Shown here piece after piece: positions 45,385-57,300 of a stretch of 64,000 nt of DNA (position 1 is its first letter; every line of letters starts with the position of its first letter). Source of the DNA: Dasysyrphus tricinctus (Eukaryota > Arthropoda > Insecta > Diptera > Syrphidae); the NCBI GenBank assembly GCA_963921185.1, contig OY992530.1, positions 169,863,396 through 169,927,395 of the forward strand, given 5' to 3'. Made by a program: the position numbers and the translations under genes. Below the pieces are notes generated by a model. That model was not told the origin of the DNA. It was given only the letters and a program-made list of their open reading frames with translations, and did not search any database.

Positions 45385-47740
45385 GGGCTGATGTGTTTGC
45401 ATGATCTTAAACAATAATATTAAAGTTCTGTATCGGACGAGGTTATCAAAAGAGAGATTGTATATAGCTTTTGAGTAGGACGAAATCCTATCATATCTTC
45501 TGAGTCCATATATGTATCTAGCAATACTATTGTATGCTACATTTAACTTCCTCCTACTGTTATAGTCACAACTACAATATATCTCACATCCATAAATCAA
45601 TATTATTATAACCAATGTTTTAGCCAGCATAAGTCTAGTTTTAAGTGGAGTATAATGAAGCGCGACCCACAGCATGCGCAGAACTCCATATACTTTTCCT
45701 ATTGCTGTATTGATATGCGTATCCCAAGTTAGTCTTCGATTAAATACTACTCCAAGATTTTTCGCAGTCTCTACATATTCAACTTCATCGCCGTCAAGTA
45801 AAATTCTTGGAAAGTATGAACAATCCACAGGTTTTTTTGAAATGATGAGACATTTGGATTTACTTGGATTTAAGAAGAGTCCATTACGTTGGGCAAAGAT
45901 TAATATTTTGTCCAAATCTTCGTTAATAACTGAAACAGAATCTTCTATCAGTCTAAGAGGGCAACATTTGTACAATTGAACGTCGTCCGCGTACATTTGA
46001 ATTGAAGATTGAGAAACAATTGATGGAATCTCATTTATGTACAGGGAAAATAATAGGGGCCCAATAATTGATCCCTGAGGAACACCTCTAAATGTACCTA
46101 GAAAGCTTGATGATTTCCCATTCACCACTACAGCTTGGTTTCTTCCGGTTAAGTAGGACGATATCAGTTTAACGGCAGAATATGAAAAATTGTACAACCG
46201 TGATAATTTTTTGCAAAGATTCACATGATCAACGGTGTCAAATGCTTTTGAAAAGTCCAACAGCACTAAGAAAGTCACATTACCAACCTCTAATGTTTTT
46301 CGTACGTCTTCAATAATATTTATTAGTGCTGTGGAACAACTGTGATTTGCCCTAAAACCAGACTGTTTTGGTGATAACATATCATTTCTCCGAAGATGGC
46401 AGTTAATCTGATTTTGCACAATTTTTTCAAATACCTTTAACAGAAATGGTAAAATTGAAATCGGTCTGAAATCGTTTGCACCTTTTGCAATCGGAATTAT
46501 TTTTGCCGATTTCCACTGATTGGGAAAAACTCCAGTTGTCAAAATTGCATTGAAAATGTGTGTTATATGCGGTAATAGTATTGGGAAAATCACTTTAAGA
46601 AACTTTGGATGTATGCCATCTGTCCCGGTGGCATTTGATTTTATTGACAAAACATATCCAACGACTTTCGTAGGATATATTCTAGAGAATTGGAAAGAGT
46701 TGGCCAGGCTGCTTTGAAATATAGACTCATTATCAATACAAATGGGAGAAATGACAGGAAGCGGAGAAAAAGGTAAGTCGACAAGCTTTTGATTGAGAGC
46801 ATTGCAATCAACTTCATCAGAAGTAACTAAGCTCTTATTCTTGGCAACTCCTAGGTCCCGTAAATTTTTCCATAATTGTGGTCCGCTCATCGATGGGTTC
46901 AGGCGGTTACTATAAAAAACTTTTTTAGCACACCGTATTTTTTCAACAACTAAGTTACGTAAAGTACGATAGTTTCTCAAAAATTCTTCAAGCCTATACC
47001 GTTTCCAATTATAGAATGCTCGGTTTCGTTCCTGCATTAGTTCGCGGATTTCAGTTGTGAACCATGAACGTTGGTTGATTATTAAAAAGAGTTAAAAGAT
47101 GTGAGTTAATGTAATCGACCTGTTCACTCGGAGACGCTAAATAATAAATGTTGTTCCATTCGACATTTCGAACATTTTGTTCTAGAGTGACGTAGTCAAT
47201 TCCATTAAAATCTCCATAATTATACGAGACATCTGAACCTTGAACTTCAAAGTCAAATGTCATATAAATAAGGTCGTGCCTTGAAAAACTTGGTGCTGAA
47301 AGCTGATCGTTAAACAGTACCTTATCAATGTCACTTACGAAAAAAACATCTAATAAAGTTCTCGAATCTTCGGTAAAATGTGTTGGGATAGTTGTATTTA
47401 CGGGAAACAAGTTAAAAGTTCTCATTCCATCAACTAGATTATTTTCAATTAAGAGATTGCTGTTTAAATCTCCACATATTACTAATTTTGTCGATTGAAC
47501 AGAGATTTCATCCATTTATTGATAGAGTGGTAATAAGCTAATGTTTTTATTTGGTCTATATATTGTTCCAATAAGTAACTTATCTTCACCACATAAAAGG
47601 TCTACAAACTCATATTCTATGGTACTGCCAGCGATTGAATTATATTTAATTTTGCATGAGATACCTTCTCGTACAAATATAGCCACGCCCCCACTGATCC
47701 GTCCTTGTCTATCGGAACGAAAAAGCTTATAACCACGTAG

Positions 47741-49774
47741 CAGGGTTACCGCTGAGAATTTTTGAAAGGTCGCAAAATAAGTCGCACTCAAGGAAAAAAG
47801 GTCGCAAAACATAATAATTGAAAAAAGTCGCACTTTTATCCAAAAGGTCGCATCTCGAAAATAAAAAGTCGCACAACCATAGGTATTTTTATATTTGAAC
47901 AACAAAAACACTTGAGATTATTTTTGTTACATTTTTTTTATTAAATACAAAACCCATAACTAATTGAAAAACTAAAAATTGCAGTCTTCATTTTAAAAAC
48001 TTATAGCTAGACCTATAGGCGTTCAGAATAGTAATGATGATAAGGATAACGAAAGTAATAACAAAAGTTGATATTGATTAATTTTGTATATTTAGGTTCC
48101 GATGTATTCAACTTTTATAGGGATGGGTCAATATGTTAGTAACAGATATTTAGTAACACTTATTAGCCTGTTACCGAAAATCGGGAATAACTGCTATTGA
48201 AATTAGAAGTTAAACTTTAAAATAACGCAGTTTTTTATTAAATTCACGATATAAGTACATTTTTATATGCGTTTACAAATTTGGTTCTGATGATTCTGCT
48301 TAATAAGTAGGTAGTAATTTCAATTTTATCCGGCAAATTCAAAATCGAATTGCAGCAGTAAAAAGGTGTTAGTGTTTTGTTACTGATTATGCTTAAGTGT
48401 GATTCTGATTAAAGTAATTTCAATGTAATCGTAAAATTTAAAAATTTGAGAATAACACTTAAGCAAAGTCAAAAACAAAACTGTTACGCCTTTTTGCTGC
48501 TGCTATGACACATCGAATCTTAATGGTTAAATTGAGATTGCTATTGAGCAGGATCACACTGAAGCAAAATCAGTACTAAAATGGTTATGCATTTTTGCTG
48601 CTGTAAGGACATTTCGAATTAACACGATAACATTGAAATCAGTATAAGCAGAATAACAGTTAAGAAAAATCAGTCTATTTTAAGGTTTTTTTGTTTATTT
48701 TGATTCCTCAATGAGTGTTATGGTTAGGACTTATCATTTTTATCACCAAAAACATAGACATAATAATTAAGTCATCAGCTTTTATTCGCATTCAAATTAT
48801 CACTGATTTTGCTTTAAAATATTTCCGATGATATGAGGAGTTTAGGAACAAAATATGAAATTTTCACTTTCGGTACTTTTTTTTGTTTTTTAATCGGGTC
48901 TAAAACCCTGAATTTTATCGATTGCCAAGGAGATTAAGTCAAGGATAATAACATATATCAACGAAAATTCAACTTGAAAAGGCACAAAAGATTTCATACA
49001 AAAAATATGAACTCTTTATTTGGCTTTGGATCAAATTTTTTGATTCAAAAAGTGATATTTTTCTGGAGATATTTTGGTTTTATATTGGTGATATTTTCCA
49101 AACTTTTTTTTTAATAAGCTTTACTACCCCAAAACTAATAAATACAACAAATACAGTCTGTCTGCTTAACCGATGCCATAAAGAAAACACAAATCAAAAA
49201 ACCTGGGCAATTTTGTTTTTTTCAATTTCAGAAAAAAAATTTAAAGTAAAAATGTTACCTTTTTTTCCTAAGCTCCTCATATATAATATTAGTGCTATAA
49301 ACGGGTATCTTAATTCCTATATTTTAACGACGACGGTTTTTTAGGCAACTTTTATTTCAGTAACAGGTAGCTATAGCTGTTATTGATGAATAGTAATAAT
49401 ATTAGCAATAGAAATATTGCAAACTATTAGTTCAGTATTTAGCGCATTACTCAACTGGCGTTCTAATCTTCCAATTTCTAGTTCCCTCACTTCATTTCAA
49501 TTTCAATCAATCGCAAGCCAAGCCCCACTTCGTTTTCGTTTCAAAGAAAATGGAAAAAGAATAGTAGAATGAAAGTCGATTCAAATATTGTTTCTGTTCT
49601 TTTTGCTCCAATTCAAATGGGCGAGTTCGAGAAACCTGTTTTGTGTTTTTGGTATTTTAAATTTAAAAAAGTTGCACGGAGAAAAAGGTCGCCCTGATCA
49701 AAAGGTCGTCGTTTAGTCGCACGGACCCAAAAAAGGTCGCAAAGTGCGACTAAAGTCGCCCAGCGGTAACGCTG
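47741..49774. mobile_element. Non-autonomous hAT with GGTCGC subterminal repeats
   Basis: Perfect duplication CCACGTAG at 47733-47740 and 49775-49782. Tips are CAGGGTTACCGCTGAG and, reversed, CAGCGTTACCGCTGGG (14 of 16), the classic hAT form. Within about 110 bp of each end there are repeated AAGGTCGCA / AAGTCGCAC units. The interior has inverted blocks (around 48300-48660) but no ORF. Excision rejoins the LINE endonuclease frame (GLRG|YKLF). Confidence 0.92.
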
Positions 49775-50066
49775 CCACGTAGTCCACAAAGTTCGTCATT
49801 ATAACTATTGTTAAACCACGTTTCCGAAACACAAACTACATCCACCTTACCTCCGCCAAAAATATCCCTGAATTCATCAATTTTTGGCAACAAGCTTTGT
49901 GCATTTAGATGACCGCTTCTTTGTCTAGTTAAAACATTAACCATTGAACGCAAAATACCAACACTAGAGTCGAAAGTGGAACTTCCATCTATAACACCAG
50001 TAACCATAATTAATAAATGAAAAAAAAAAGTATTTTTACACAGAGCAAAGGAGAATAGGACAAAAC

Positions 50067-50876
50067 GGTCTACAAGACCAATAACGACGAGACATATGTC
50101 ATTGGAAAGGTATTTTTATGTACTACAATAGTTACTATGGAAGCTTACTTCAAATCGCTGTGTGAAAAAAGTTATTCGCTAAATAGAATTGTGTTCTGGT
50201 GCATTCTAGTACGAATTAAATATATTTAGTATGGGAAAAATTTATGAAAACTGATCTAACCAATAACGACAGCATGCATGTCATTCGAAAGGTATTTAAA
50301 TTACCTACAATATCTTTCATAGCAGTTCAATTCAAATCAATGTGTGAAGAAAGTTATTCGTAAGCTAATGAAATACTGTGGTGCATTTTAGTGTGAAAAA
50401 ACTGTTCTTTTCTAGTATGGGAAAAAAAGCGTGAGTGCAACTTCCACCAATAACAACGGGACGTATGTCGTTGAAAAGGTAACTTTATGTACTACAATAG
50501 TCAGTGAGGCAGCTTATTTCAAATCACTGTGTGAAAAAAGTTATTCGCTGATTATTACCCATGCTCCATTAATTTTATATGTACCAAAATACCCTAAAAG
50601 AGCGAATAACTTTTTGCACACAGTGATTTTATAAAAGTTGTTAGAGTAACTATTACTGTTCATAAAAATACCTTTTCAACGATATACATCTTATTGGCAT
50701 TGGTTAGACCTGTTTGTATACATTTTTTCCACACTAAAATGCACTAAAACAAAACCTAGGTTAGCGAATAACTTTTTTCACACAGTGATTTGAAGTGAGC
50801 TGCCATAGTGACTATTGTAGGGCATGAAAATACCTTTCCAACGACATACGTCTCGTTGTTATTGGTTCCTAGACCA
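50067..50876. mobile_element. Foldback-like element with internal tandem units
   Basis: Tips GGTCTACAAGACCAATAAC (left) and reversed right GGTCTAGGAACCAATAAC. The left half holds three direct units of about 180 bp starting near 50081, 50262 and 50446, each with CATTGGAAAGGTA-like and GTGTGAAAAAAGTTATTCGC phrases. The right half holds the same phrases inverted near 50590, 50690, 50770 and 50830. The target duplication could not be defined. No protein is encoded. Confidence 0.7.
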
Positions 50877-51408
50877 CCTACCATTGGCGGCTTGATACAG
50901 ATGGCGGCTTGATATCGAGAGTGTGGCACAAGTGGTTAAAATAAGCCTTTAAGTTCTCATCTTGGGTTTGCGGGATGCCATAGAGAATAGCGTCGGAGGC
51001 TAAATTTTTGTTGTTTTGTGATTCCTGTGCAAGTTCCAACGCATACATTTTTTCTGTGATACCTGCAATTTCGGCTTTGGCATCATTCAGTTTGGCAGTC
51101 GTACTTAACAAATTATTTTTTGTTTCAGTGAGCTCCGTTTTGATTTCCGTCATTGATGAGGCGAACGTATTGATGTCAGATTTGAGTTTGTTTACATCAA
51201 GTGACATTATTTGATTTGAAGTTTCGATGAGGTCAACGCGTTTGTTTATAGTTTTTAATTCTGTTTTAATTTCGGCTATTTGTTCTTCGATTTTTTTGTT
51301 TAATGTTTCTTCTGATTTTTTAATTTGAGTTGAAAGTAATGATGTAATAAACTCACTTTGTTTTGCAAGTCGTTCATCCATTTTTTCCCACATTTTACTG
51401 TCATCCAA

Positions 51409-53574
51409 CGAGATTACCTTCACCTGAACCGGAAATTCAAAACATTATGCAAGGAGAAAAAATTAGCTCACTATGAAATTGAAGCGAAAAGCCTAGTCAG
51501 TTGTAAGAACACGAGTGAGTTCTGGAAGAAGGCTCAAAAAATAAACGGCAAGGTTTATGTTATCAATAAACATCTCAACTGTGAGACTCTAAGAACGCAT
51601 TATTTCGAACTTCTCAATCACTTGTCTACGAGCAGTGATATGGTACAATTTGCACAACCAGCTTTTGATGATGAACTCTTAGACGGAACAATCCAGAAGG
51701 AAGAGGTATATGCATCCATAAACGGGCTCAAGGATGGTAAAGCTGCTGGTTCAAATAGAATACCTGCAGAATTCTACAAGTATGGTTCGGACGAGTTGAT
51801 CAACAAGTTAACGGCCATATTTAACAACGTCATGGACCACGGAATTATACCACAGGAATTTAAAGAAACACTTATTTTTCCCATCCACAAAAAAGGTAGT
51901 ACAATGGACCCTGCAAATTAAAGAGGCATTTCCTTCTTGAATGCATCCTACAAAATATTTACTTCGATTTTGCAAAACCGACTTAAAACATGGATTGATT
52001 CAAACAAGCCATTGAAGGAATTTCAAGCTGGGTTTCGACAAGGATATTCCACCGTAGATAACATTTTCGTCCTCCGAAGTATCGCCGATTTCTTTTTGGA
52101 CCGAAACAAGAAACTTTATGTTTTTTTCGTCGATTTTAAGGCAGCTTTCGACACGATAGACCGAAATGCATTAATGTACAAGATGTATAGAATGGGAATG
52201 TCATACAAGTTCGGACGTATATTGCAGAACCTCTATCTGGAAACCAAAGCAGCTGTATGGGATGGAGAAAACATTTCACAATGGTTTGAAACAAAGACAG
52301 GTCTAAGGCAAGGTTGTATGCTAAGTCCAAGCTTATTTGCACTTTTTATCGATGATATCACCGACTGTTTACCGGGAGGAGTGGAATATGCTGGAACTCT
52401 CATCAAGGCCCTTCTTTTCGCGGATGACATAGTTTTGTTTGCGCAATCACCACAATCGCTGCAACTAATGATCAATAAACTTAGTGAATATTGCAGAACG
52501 TGGAAATTAGTTGTCAGTCTCGAGAAGTCGAAGGTTATGGTTTTCCGAAAAGGTGGAGGAAGAGCAAGTGGTCAAGAACGCTGGACATTTAATAATGAGA
52601 GAATCGAAATTGTTAATGAATACAAATATTTAGGGATCTATATAACGAAAAACAACAGTATGGAAAGACATCTCACTGATAAATTACAAAAAGCTAAGAC
52701 TACAATAAATATGGCGTGGAGAAACATCTTTAACAATAGATATATAGCCCACAGCAGTAAATACAAAGTGTTTGAATCGGTTGCTGAGTCAACATTGATG
52801 TATGCAGCCCAAGTGTGGGGTAGTAAGAAATATGATACCGCTGAAAAACTCCTACGATTTTATATCAAAAGGATATTTCGACTACCACCAAATGCGCCGA
52901 ACTACATGCTGATGTTAGAAACCGGTATCTCTTCTCTATTTATTAAAACACTTAAATTGCAAGTGGACTACATATGTAATGTGCTTAAGATGTCTGAGGA
53001 GCGTCTCCCTAAAAAAGCAGCACTTCAGGCAATAAATAGTAGATCGAGTTGGTTCAGAGATTGGATAGAGCTAGCGGAAGAAGCTAATATAGATCTTGCA
53101 CCAGATGATTACTTAATGTGGAAACCCTCTCTATATCAGCTGATATCGATTATAGATGATCGATTAAGATACGGGTTCGCAGCGGAAGCAGAAGAATCCA
53201 TCTATAGAATGTTATATAGTAAACTGAACTACAACCTAAACCATAAGAATTACTTCCGTGATGACTACAAGACAGATCAAATATCAATGATATTTAGATT
53301 AAGAGGCGAACTCCTTAATCTCAACTTCATCCCGCATCGTGAAGAGTTGCCTTTGTATTGTGAATTGTGTAATATGGGGGAAAGAGAGAATATTTTCCAT
53401 TTTATGGGTAGGTGTCCTGTGCTGCGAGAAACAAGAAGACATATTTTTGGATGTGACTTTCTATCAGAAGAACTTATAATACATCATCTTAATGAAATGG
53501 ATGTTCCTAAACTGTACAAATATTGTAAAATAGCGTTAGCGTATAGAAACAGAATTCTAAATGGAAATTTTTAA
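51409..53574 (+). pseudogene. LINE reverse transcriptase with one premature stop
   Basis: Begins RDYLHLNRKFKTLCKEKK and stays in one frame to LAYRNRILNGNF, except for a TAA at 51919-51921 just before RGISFLNASYKIF. Blocks: KDGKAAGSNRIPAEFYKYG, FRQGYSTVDNIFVLR, FFVDFKAAFDTIDR, GLRQGCMLSPSLFALFIDDI, ALLFADDIVLFAQ (catalytic FADD). The C-terminal part has a Cx2Cx9Hx4C zinc-finger-like motif (CELCNMGERENIFHFMGRC). The endonuclease is absent by truncation. The clade is not resolved. Confidence 0.85.
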
Positions 53575-53724
53575 AAAAAATAAAAGAATTGTAGAATGAA
53601 AAATTTTGAAAAGTTGTCAATCAGGCAGACGGCATATAGCCATGCTTTATTATTGTAAAATGTATATTTGGATACTATATTTTATAGAAATAAAATCTAA
53701 ATCTAATCTAAATCTAATCTAATC
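51409..53724 (+). mobile_element. 5'-truncated LINE, plus strand, inside LINE ORF1
   Basis: 13-bp duplication TACTGTCATCCAA at 51396-51408 and 53725-53737. The element starts inside its ORF, runs through the RT and ends with a (AAATCTAATCT)-type tail at about 53690-53724. It is inserted in the opposite orientation to the host LINE. Confidence 0.9.
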
Positions 53725-53842
53725 TACTGTCATCCAATGGAGCGGCAGTATTACGGAGAGCAAATTTTTGAGTGGAGGTTTGTGGTGAGTTTTTGGCATT
53801 TTCAGTTAATGTATTGTTTTTTGTTCCTTTACTTCCGGACAT

Positions 53843-54084
53843 ATTTAAGATAATGTATGTAAGTTAAACAGTGTTTTCGGAACTTTTTAAGCAAGAACAC
53901 AAAGAAAAGCAATAAACAAGAGAGAGAAAATTTAATTTCCACTTGTATGAGAACAAATTATTATTTTCCTTAATTCTTTTTAAAATCGATATTTTTTCAC
54001 TTCAGGGTATTGGGTACAAATTAAAGTCACAAACACTGAATATTTTGACACCAATTAGATAAGAATTTGAAATGTGTGTTATTA
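53843..54084. other. LINE 5' UTR and unassigned flank
   Basis: The sequence upstream of the ORF1 ATG is AT-rich and its LINE boundary is undefined. No duplication partner to the 3' tail at 40050 was found. Confidence 0.35.
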
Positions 54085-55370
54085 GCCTATTGAATAGACC
54101 TTTTAAAAAGGAACAATTACGTGCAAGGGTTATTATTATTGAATATGTTTGTTTGGCCCATAAGCATGCTTAAAACCGAAAATGCTACTAAATTCACCCA
54201 TGCGTTTCTGAGAGAATGGTCACACTAGCCACATTTCAGTATTTTTGGTATAACTCGAAAACTAATCCGAATTTGAAAATCTTACACTTAATACTTTTTG
54301 TTCTAAATTAAATTTTCTATCGAAATGGATAGTTTGGAAAACTTAAAAAAAAAAAATTAAGCAGGAAAAGTAAACAAAAACCAACATTAAAAAAAATCGA
54401 AAAATCAAAGATTTTTAAATTTTTTTCTAAATTGCCCATAATTTTTTTCCGAGCAAAGATACGCCCAAGACATGCATGAACAAAGTAAACTAGATTGATA
54501 CGGCCTTAATATGACAAGTTAAATAGCCATATAATTAGAAAATTGACAGAGATATAGTCATTCAAACTTTACCATTTCTTATCATTTTTCGCAGTTTTTG
54601 CCCGAAAGCCTATTTTTTGGTACTTAATGACAAATTTAACTTTCCTAGCACCTAATACTAAATCTTATGTTAATCGGACCAGCCGTTCTGTCTGTAGGTC
54701 TGAAAGCATTTAAAAGCAGCCGAAAAACGAAATTGCGAACTTACATCCTTTTTATAAATTTTTTATAGTTCTAATGTCATATTATAACAAAAATTTGATT
54801 TCGAACATTTTTACGAAAGTGAAATTTGCCATATTGTACCGAAAAAGGGACTTTTGGGCCAAAACTGCGAAAAATTATAAGAAATAATAAGGTTTGAATG
54901 GGAATATATCTGTCAATTTTGAACAAATATTAATTTTTGAACATGCCATATTAAGGCCTTTAGTCTCTACTTTATTTTGTTCCTGCATGTCTTGACCTTA
55001 TCTTAGCTTCAAAAAAAGTTATGCACGATTTATTAAAAAATTTAGATATCCTTGATTTTGTTATTTTTTTTAGGTTGGTTTTTGTCAACTTTTCCTGCTT
55101 AAATTTTTTCAACTATCCATTCCAATAGAAAATTTAATTTTGAACAAAAAGTATTATATGTAAAATTGTCAAAGTCAGCTTAGATTTCAAGTTACACCAA
55201 AAATATTGAAAAGTGGCCAGTGTGACCATTCTATCAGAAACGCATGGGTGAATTTAGTAGCATTCTCGGTTTTAAGCATGCTTATGGGCCAAACAAACAA
55301 ATTCAGTAAGAAAAACCCTTGCACGTAATTGTTCCCTTATACCCCTCATTTTCCGGTCTATTCAATAGGC
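54085..55370. mobile_element. Palindromic TA-flanked element
   Basis: Tips GCCTATTGAATAGACC are inverted at both ends, with TA outside each (54083-54084, 55371-55372). Both halves carry GGAACAATTACGTGCAAGGG, CATAAGCATGC and CATTTTTGAAC-like blocks in mirror order, so the whole 1286 bp folds on itself. The central part (54570-54900) repeats GCGAAAAATTATAAG / CTTATCATTTTTCGC inverted. It is noncoding. The right half recurs at 26695-27172. Confidence 0.8.
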
Positions 55371-55375
55371 TATAT

Positions 55376-55561
55376 GTTTAAAAATGAAAATGAAACTGCC
55401 ACAAAAATAACACGTCTATTCAGTAGCTTTAGACATTTAATGTTTGGCTACATTTGTTTAGTCAAACGTTACGTCAATGAAGAACAAATTAAAAAATGGT
55501 CAATTGGTTACCAGATAAGAAAATTTTATAAAGAACATGTGAAAATCTATTCTAGCCAGTA
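55376..55561 (+). other. Small open frame of unknown origin
   Basis: About 61 codons reading FKNENETATKITRLFSSFRH to YKEHVKIYSSQ, with an upstream extension that lies inside the palindromic element. I do not recognise the family. It sits between the TA element and the end of the errantivirus-like env. It could be chance. Confidence 0.2.
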
Positions 55562-55618
55562 AAGTTGTCGCTATTATTTCTAACTTGAAATGCCCTGACC
55601 GAAAGAGTGTTTTCAAAC

Positions 55619-57300
55619 TCAAAACATATTTAGACACCCGAGAGATCGCAATTTAAAATTGACAAAAGTCAACAGCAAAGTGCGACAAATTACAACTTTG
55701 GTTGTGCTGATTAATAAGATTATTATCACTCCAGATATAGACATCAGAACTCCTTGTGATCGCTCTGGTATTGCTTCAAATGTTTTTGCCCAAAAGCTCC
55801 TTTGATTTTGAATTTCTGATGAGAGATCTTGTAACTCATGAATATCATTTGCTGTTATTTTCGACATTGGTTCTTGGTATATTGTTACTTCTCGCAGCTT
55901 GATATTTATGCAACAATCTTCGAGATCTCCATATGAGTGTTTGTCATTTAATGATAGTTCTGCATCAATATCTAATGTTTTAATTGTTGTATCGTACGTT
56001 TCTAACACGCAACTCCTATTAATTGTTATTATTCCAGACCCTACTAAATTCCCACGTTCTGTTTCATTTTTACATTTACAATTATATTTAGTTTCTTCAG
56101 TGATTGTATACAAATAAGTATTTTCTTTAAGTCTATAAAAAAATTCGACTTTAGAATTTACAATTTTAGCATTACAATTATCTGCTCTATTTCTCATAAA
56201 AATATTTACTTCACAATTAACATCACTAATAGTGCTTTTTAGCAATAAAGGTTTACAAACATATTTTTCATTTATATTTTTGCAATTGGTTAAATCTTTT
56301 ATTAAAGTATATTCTTCTCTGTTTTTATTTACGATAAGAAATTTATTACTTAAGCCTAAAATTACAATTCCGTTTTCTACAATTTTGGGCATAGCAATCG
56401 TTTCATATATGTCATAATTTTCTTTTGATACTATAGGAATCTTTATAATTATTACGATCTTTTGATTTCTACTATTTCTACTATTCTACTATTATTTCGA
56501 TAATTTTCCGTATTAGGTTCTATAGCTAAAATTTCCTGGTTCTTTAATTCGCGCAACTCATTGAGTAGATCTATTGGTTCAATAATTCTTGGATGAATAA
56601 TTCCTGCTTGAATGAATAACAAACTGTCAATGATCTGTTCTACCTCTATTTCTAGCTGGATTAATTTATGGTTAATTTTGCTCACTATTTCATCAAAATA
56701 GGAATTGAGAATAACTGTTCTATTGAGATTAGTTTCTTTTGAATTAACTTTATTGATTTCGTTGATAGCTTCATTGATTGTATTTATTGTTACATTACTG
56801 TTTTTTATATTGTCTAAGGTGACTTAAGACTTTAATATTTTCTTCCATTCCATCTTTAATTCTATCCTCATTCTTAGAGATACTTTGTATTACCTTCTGA
56901 TAATATTCAGCGTCTTCATTGTCCATGGTTCCAAAGAGAACTTTAAGACCTGTACCTATAACATTTGCTAACCCTCGTCTTTGCCGTTTCGAGTTTCCTA
57001 TTATTCCTGAAATTATTCTGATTCTATGATCTAATTTTATTACCTCTCGTCTCGCTGACTGTTGGAATTCCTTACACCCTGCCTTAGTTTCTATACAAAG
57101 GTTGTCTATGGAATTCAACATATTTTTAATAGTTACAGTTGATTCTTCTAATGGTGCTAAATCTAGATTTATTACTAATGCTACGTTTTTCAAAATTTCC
57201 TTTCCATCTCCTACATGATTAAAATATAGCCCAGTGTGATTCTGCAAGCTTCTTATTTTGATATTCTCCGGCTTGATTCGACTCACGAACGAAATCCTGG
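55619..57300 (-). pseudogene. env: Env-like glycoprotein pseudogene
   Basis: Three pieces in differing frames: 57286-56795, 56685-56452 (its frame is open from about 56800) and 56392-55619 (frame open from about 56463). Piece 1 contains the basic cleavage-type site KRQRR followed by GLANVIGTGLKVLFGTMD, the typical errantivirus fusion-region pattern. Piece 3 is cysteine-rich and ends in a hydrophobic membrane segment (SGVIIILLISTTKVVI) with a short tail. Frame breaks lie near 56800 (an A run) and 56460. The ORF start is not an ATG; errantivirus env is made from a spliced RNA. In intact relatives the product is a membrane fusion protein; here it cannot be made. Confidence 0.8.

Larger units (their letters stand above)
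40365..50007 (-). pseudogene. LINE ORF2 pseudogene, endonuclease and RT, multiply interrupted
   Basis: Pieces in coding order: 50007-49783 (HLNAQSLLPKIDEFRDIF, VCVSETWF); 47740-47516 (YKLFRSDRQGRISGGVAIFV), ending in an in-frame TAA at 47516-47518; 47515-47051 (LVICGDLNSNLL); a frame change near 47055; 47037-45385 with the reverse transcriptase (SNATGTDGIHPKFLK, QSGFRANHSCSTALI, LLDFSKAFDTVDH, GVPQGSIIGPLL, IQMYADDVQLY); 44046-44010; and 40528-40365, ending INAIRLWNRLPPSI..EAHLAYN. Besides the guests there is one nonsense codon and one frameshift. The order is a classic APE endonuclease plus RT. Confidence 0.85.
40050..53842 (-). mobile_element. LINE expanded to 14 kb by nested guests, minus strand
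   Basis: On the minus strand: ORF1 (from ATG 53842), ORF2 endonuclease (from 50007), reverse transcriptase (47037-45379), C-terminus (ending 40365) and an (AAATCT)n 3' tail at 40051-40077. Five guests interrupt it directly (40532-44006, 44055-45384, 47741-49774, 50067-50876, 51409-53724), and two further elements are nested inside those guests. Taking out the dated guests rejoins ORF2 in frame at three points. That ORF1 and ORF2 belong to one copy is inferred from order and orientation; the ORF1 C-terminus is missing. Jockey/CR1-like by appearance. Confidence 0.75.
50878..53842 (-). pseudogene. LINE ORF1 pseudogene (coiled-coil), split by another LINE
   Basis: Starts ATG 53842 with MSGSKGTKNNTLTENAK and runs to TAAPLDDS at 53725. 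It resumes after the guest at 51408 with KMWEKMDERLAKQSEF and continues through a long Lys/Glu/Leu-rich coiled coil (KSEETLNKKIEEQIAEIKTE and on) to HTLDIKPPSVSS at about 50885. The frame rejoins exactly when the guest and one duplication are removed. The coiled coil followed by an ILYGIP motif is typical of L1-type ORF1 RNA-binding proteins. The C-terminal domain is missing, probably lost when the element at 50067-50876 arrived. Confidence 0.8.

Noticed and set aside
48118..49450. Another nested element starting TAGGGATGGG inside the hAT at 47741
   Set aside because: The possible right end matches only weakly and no duplication could be found.
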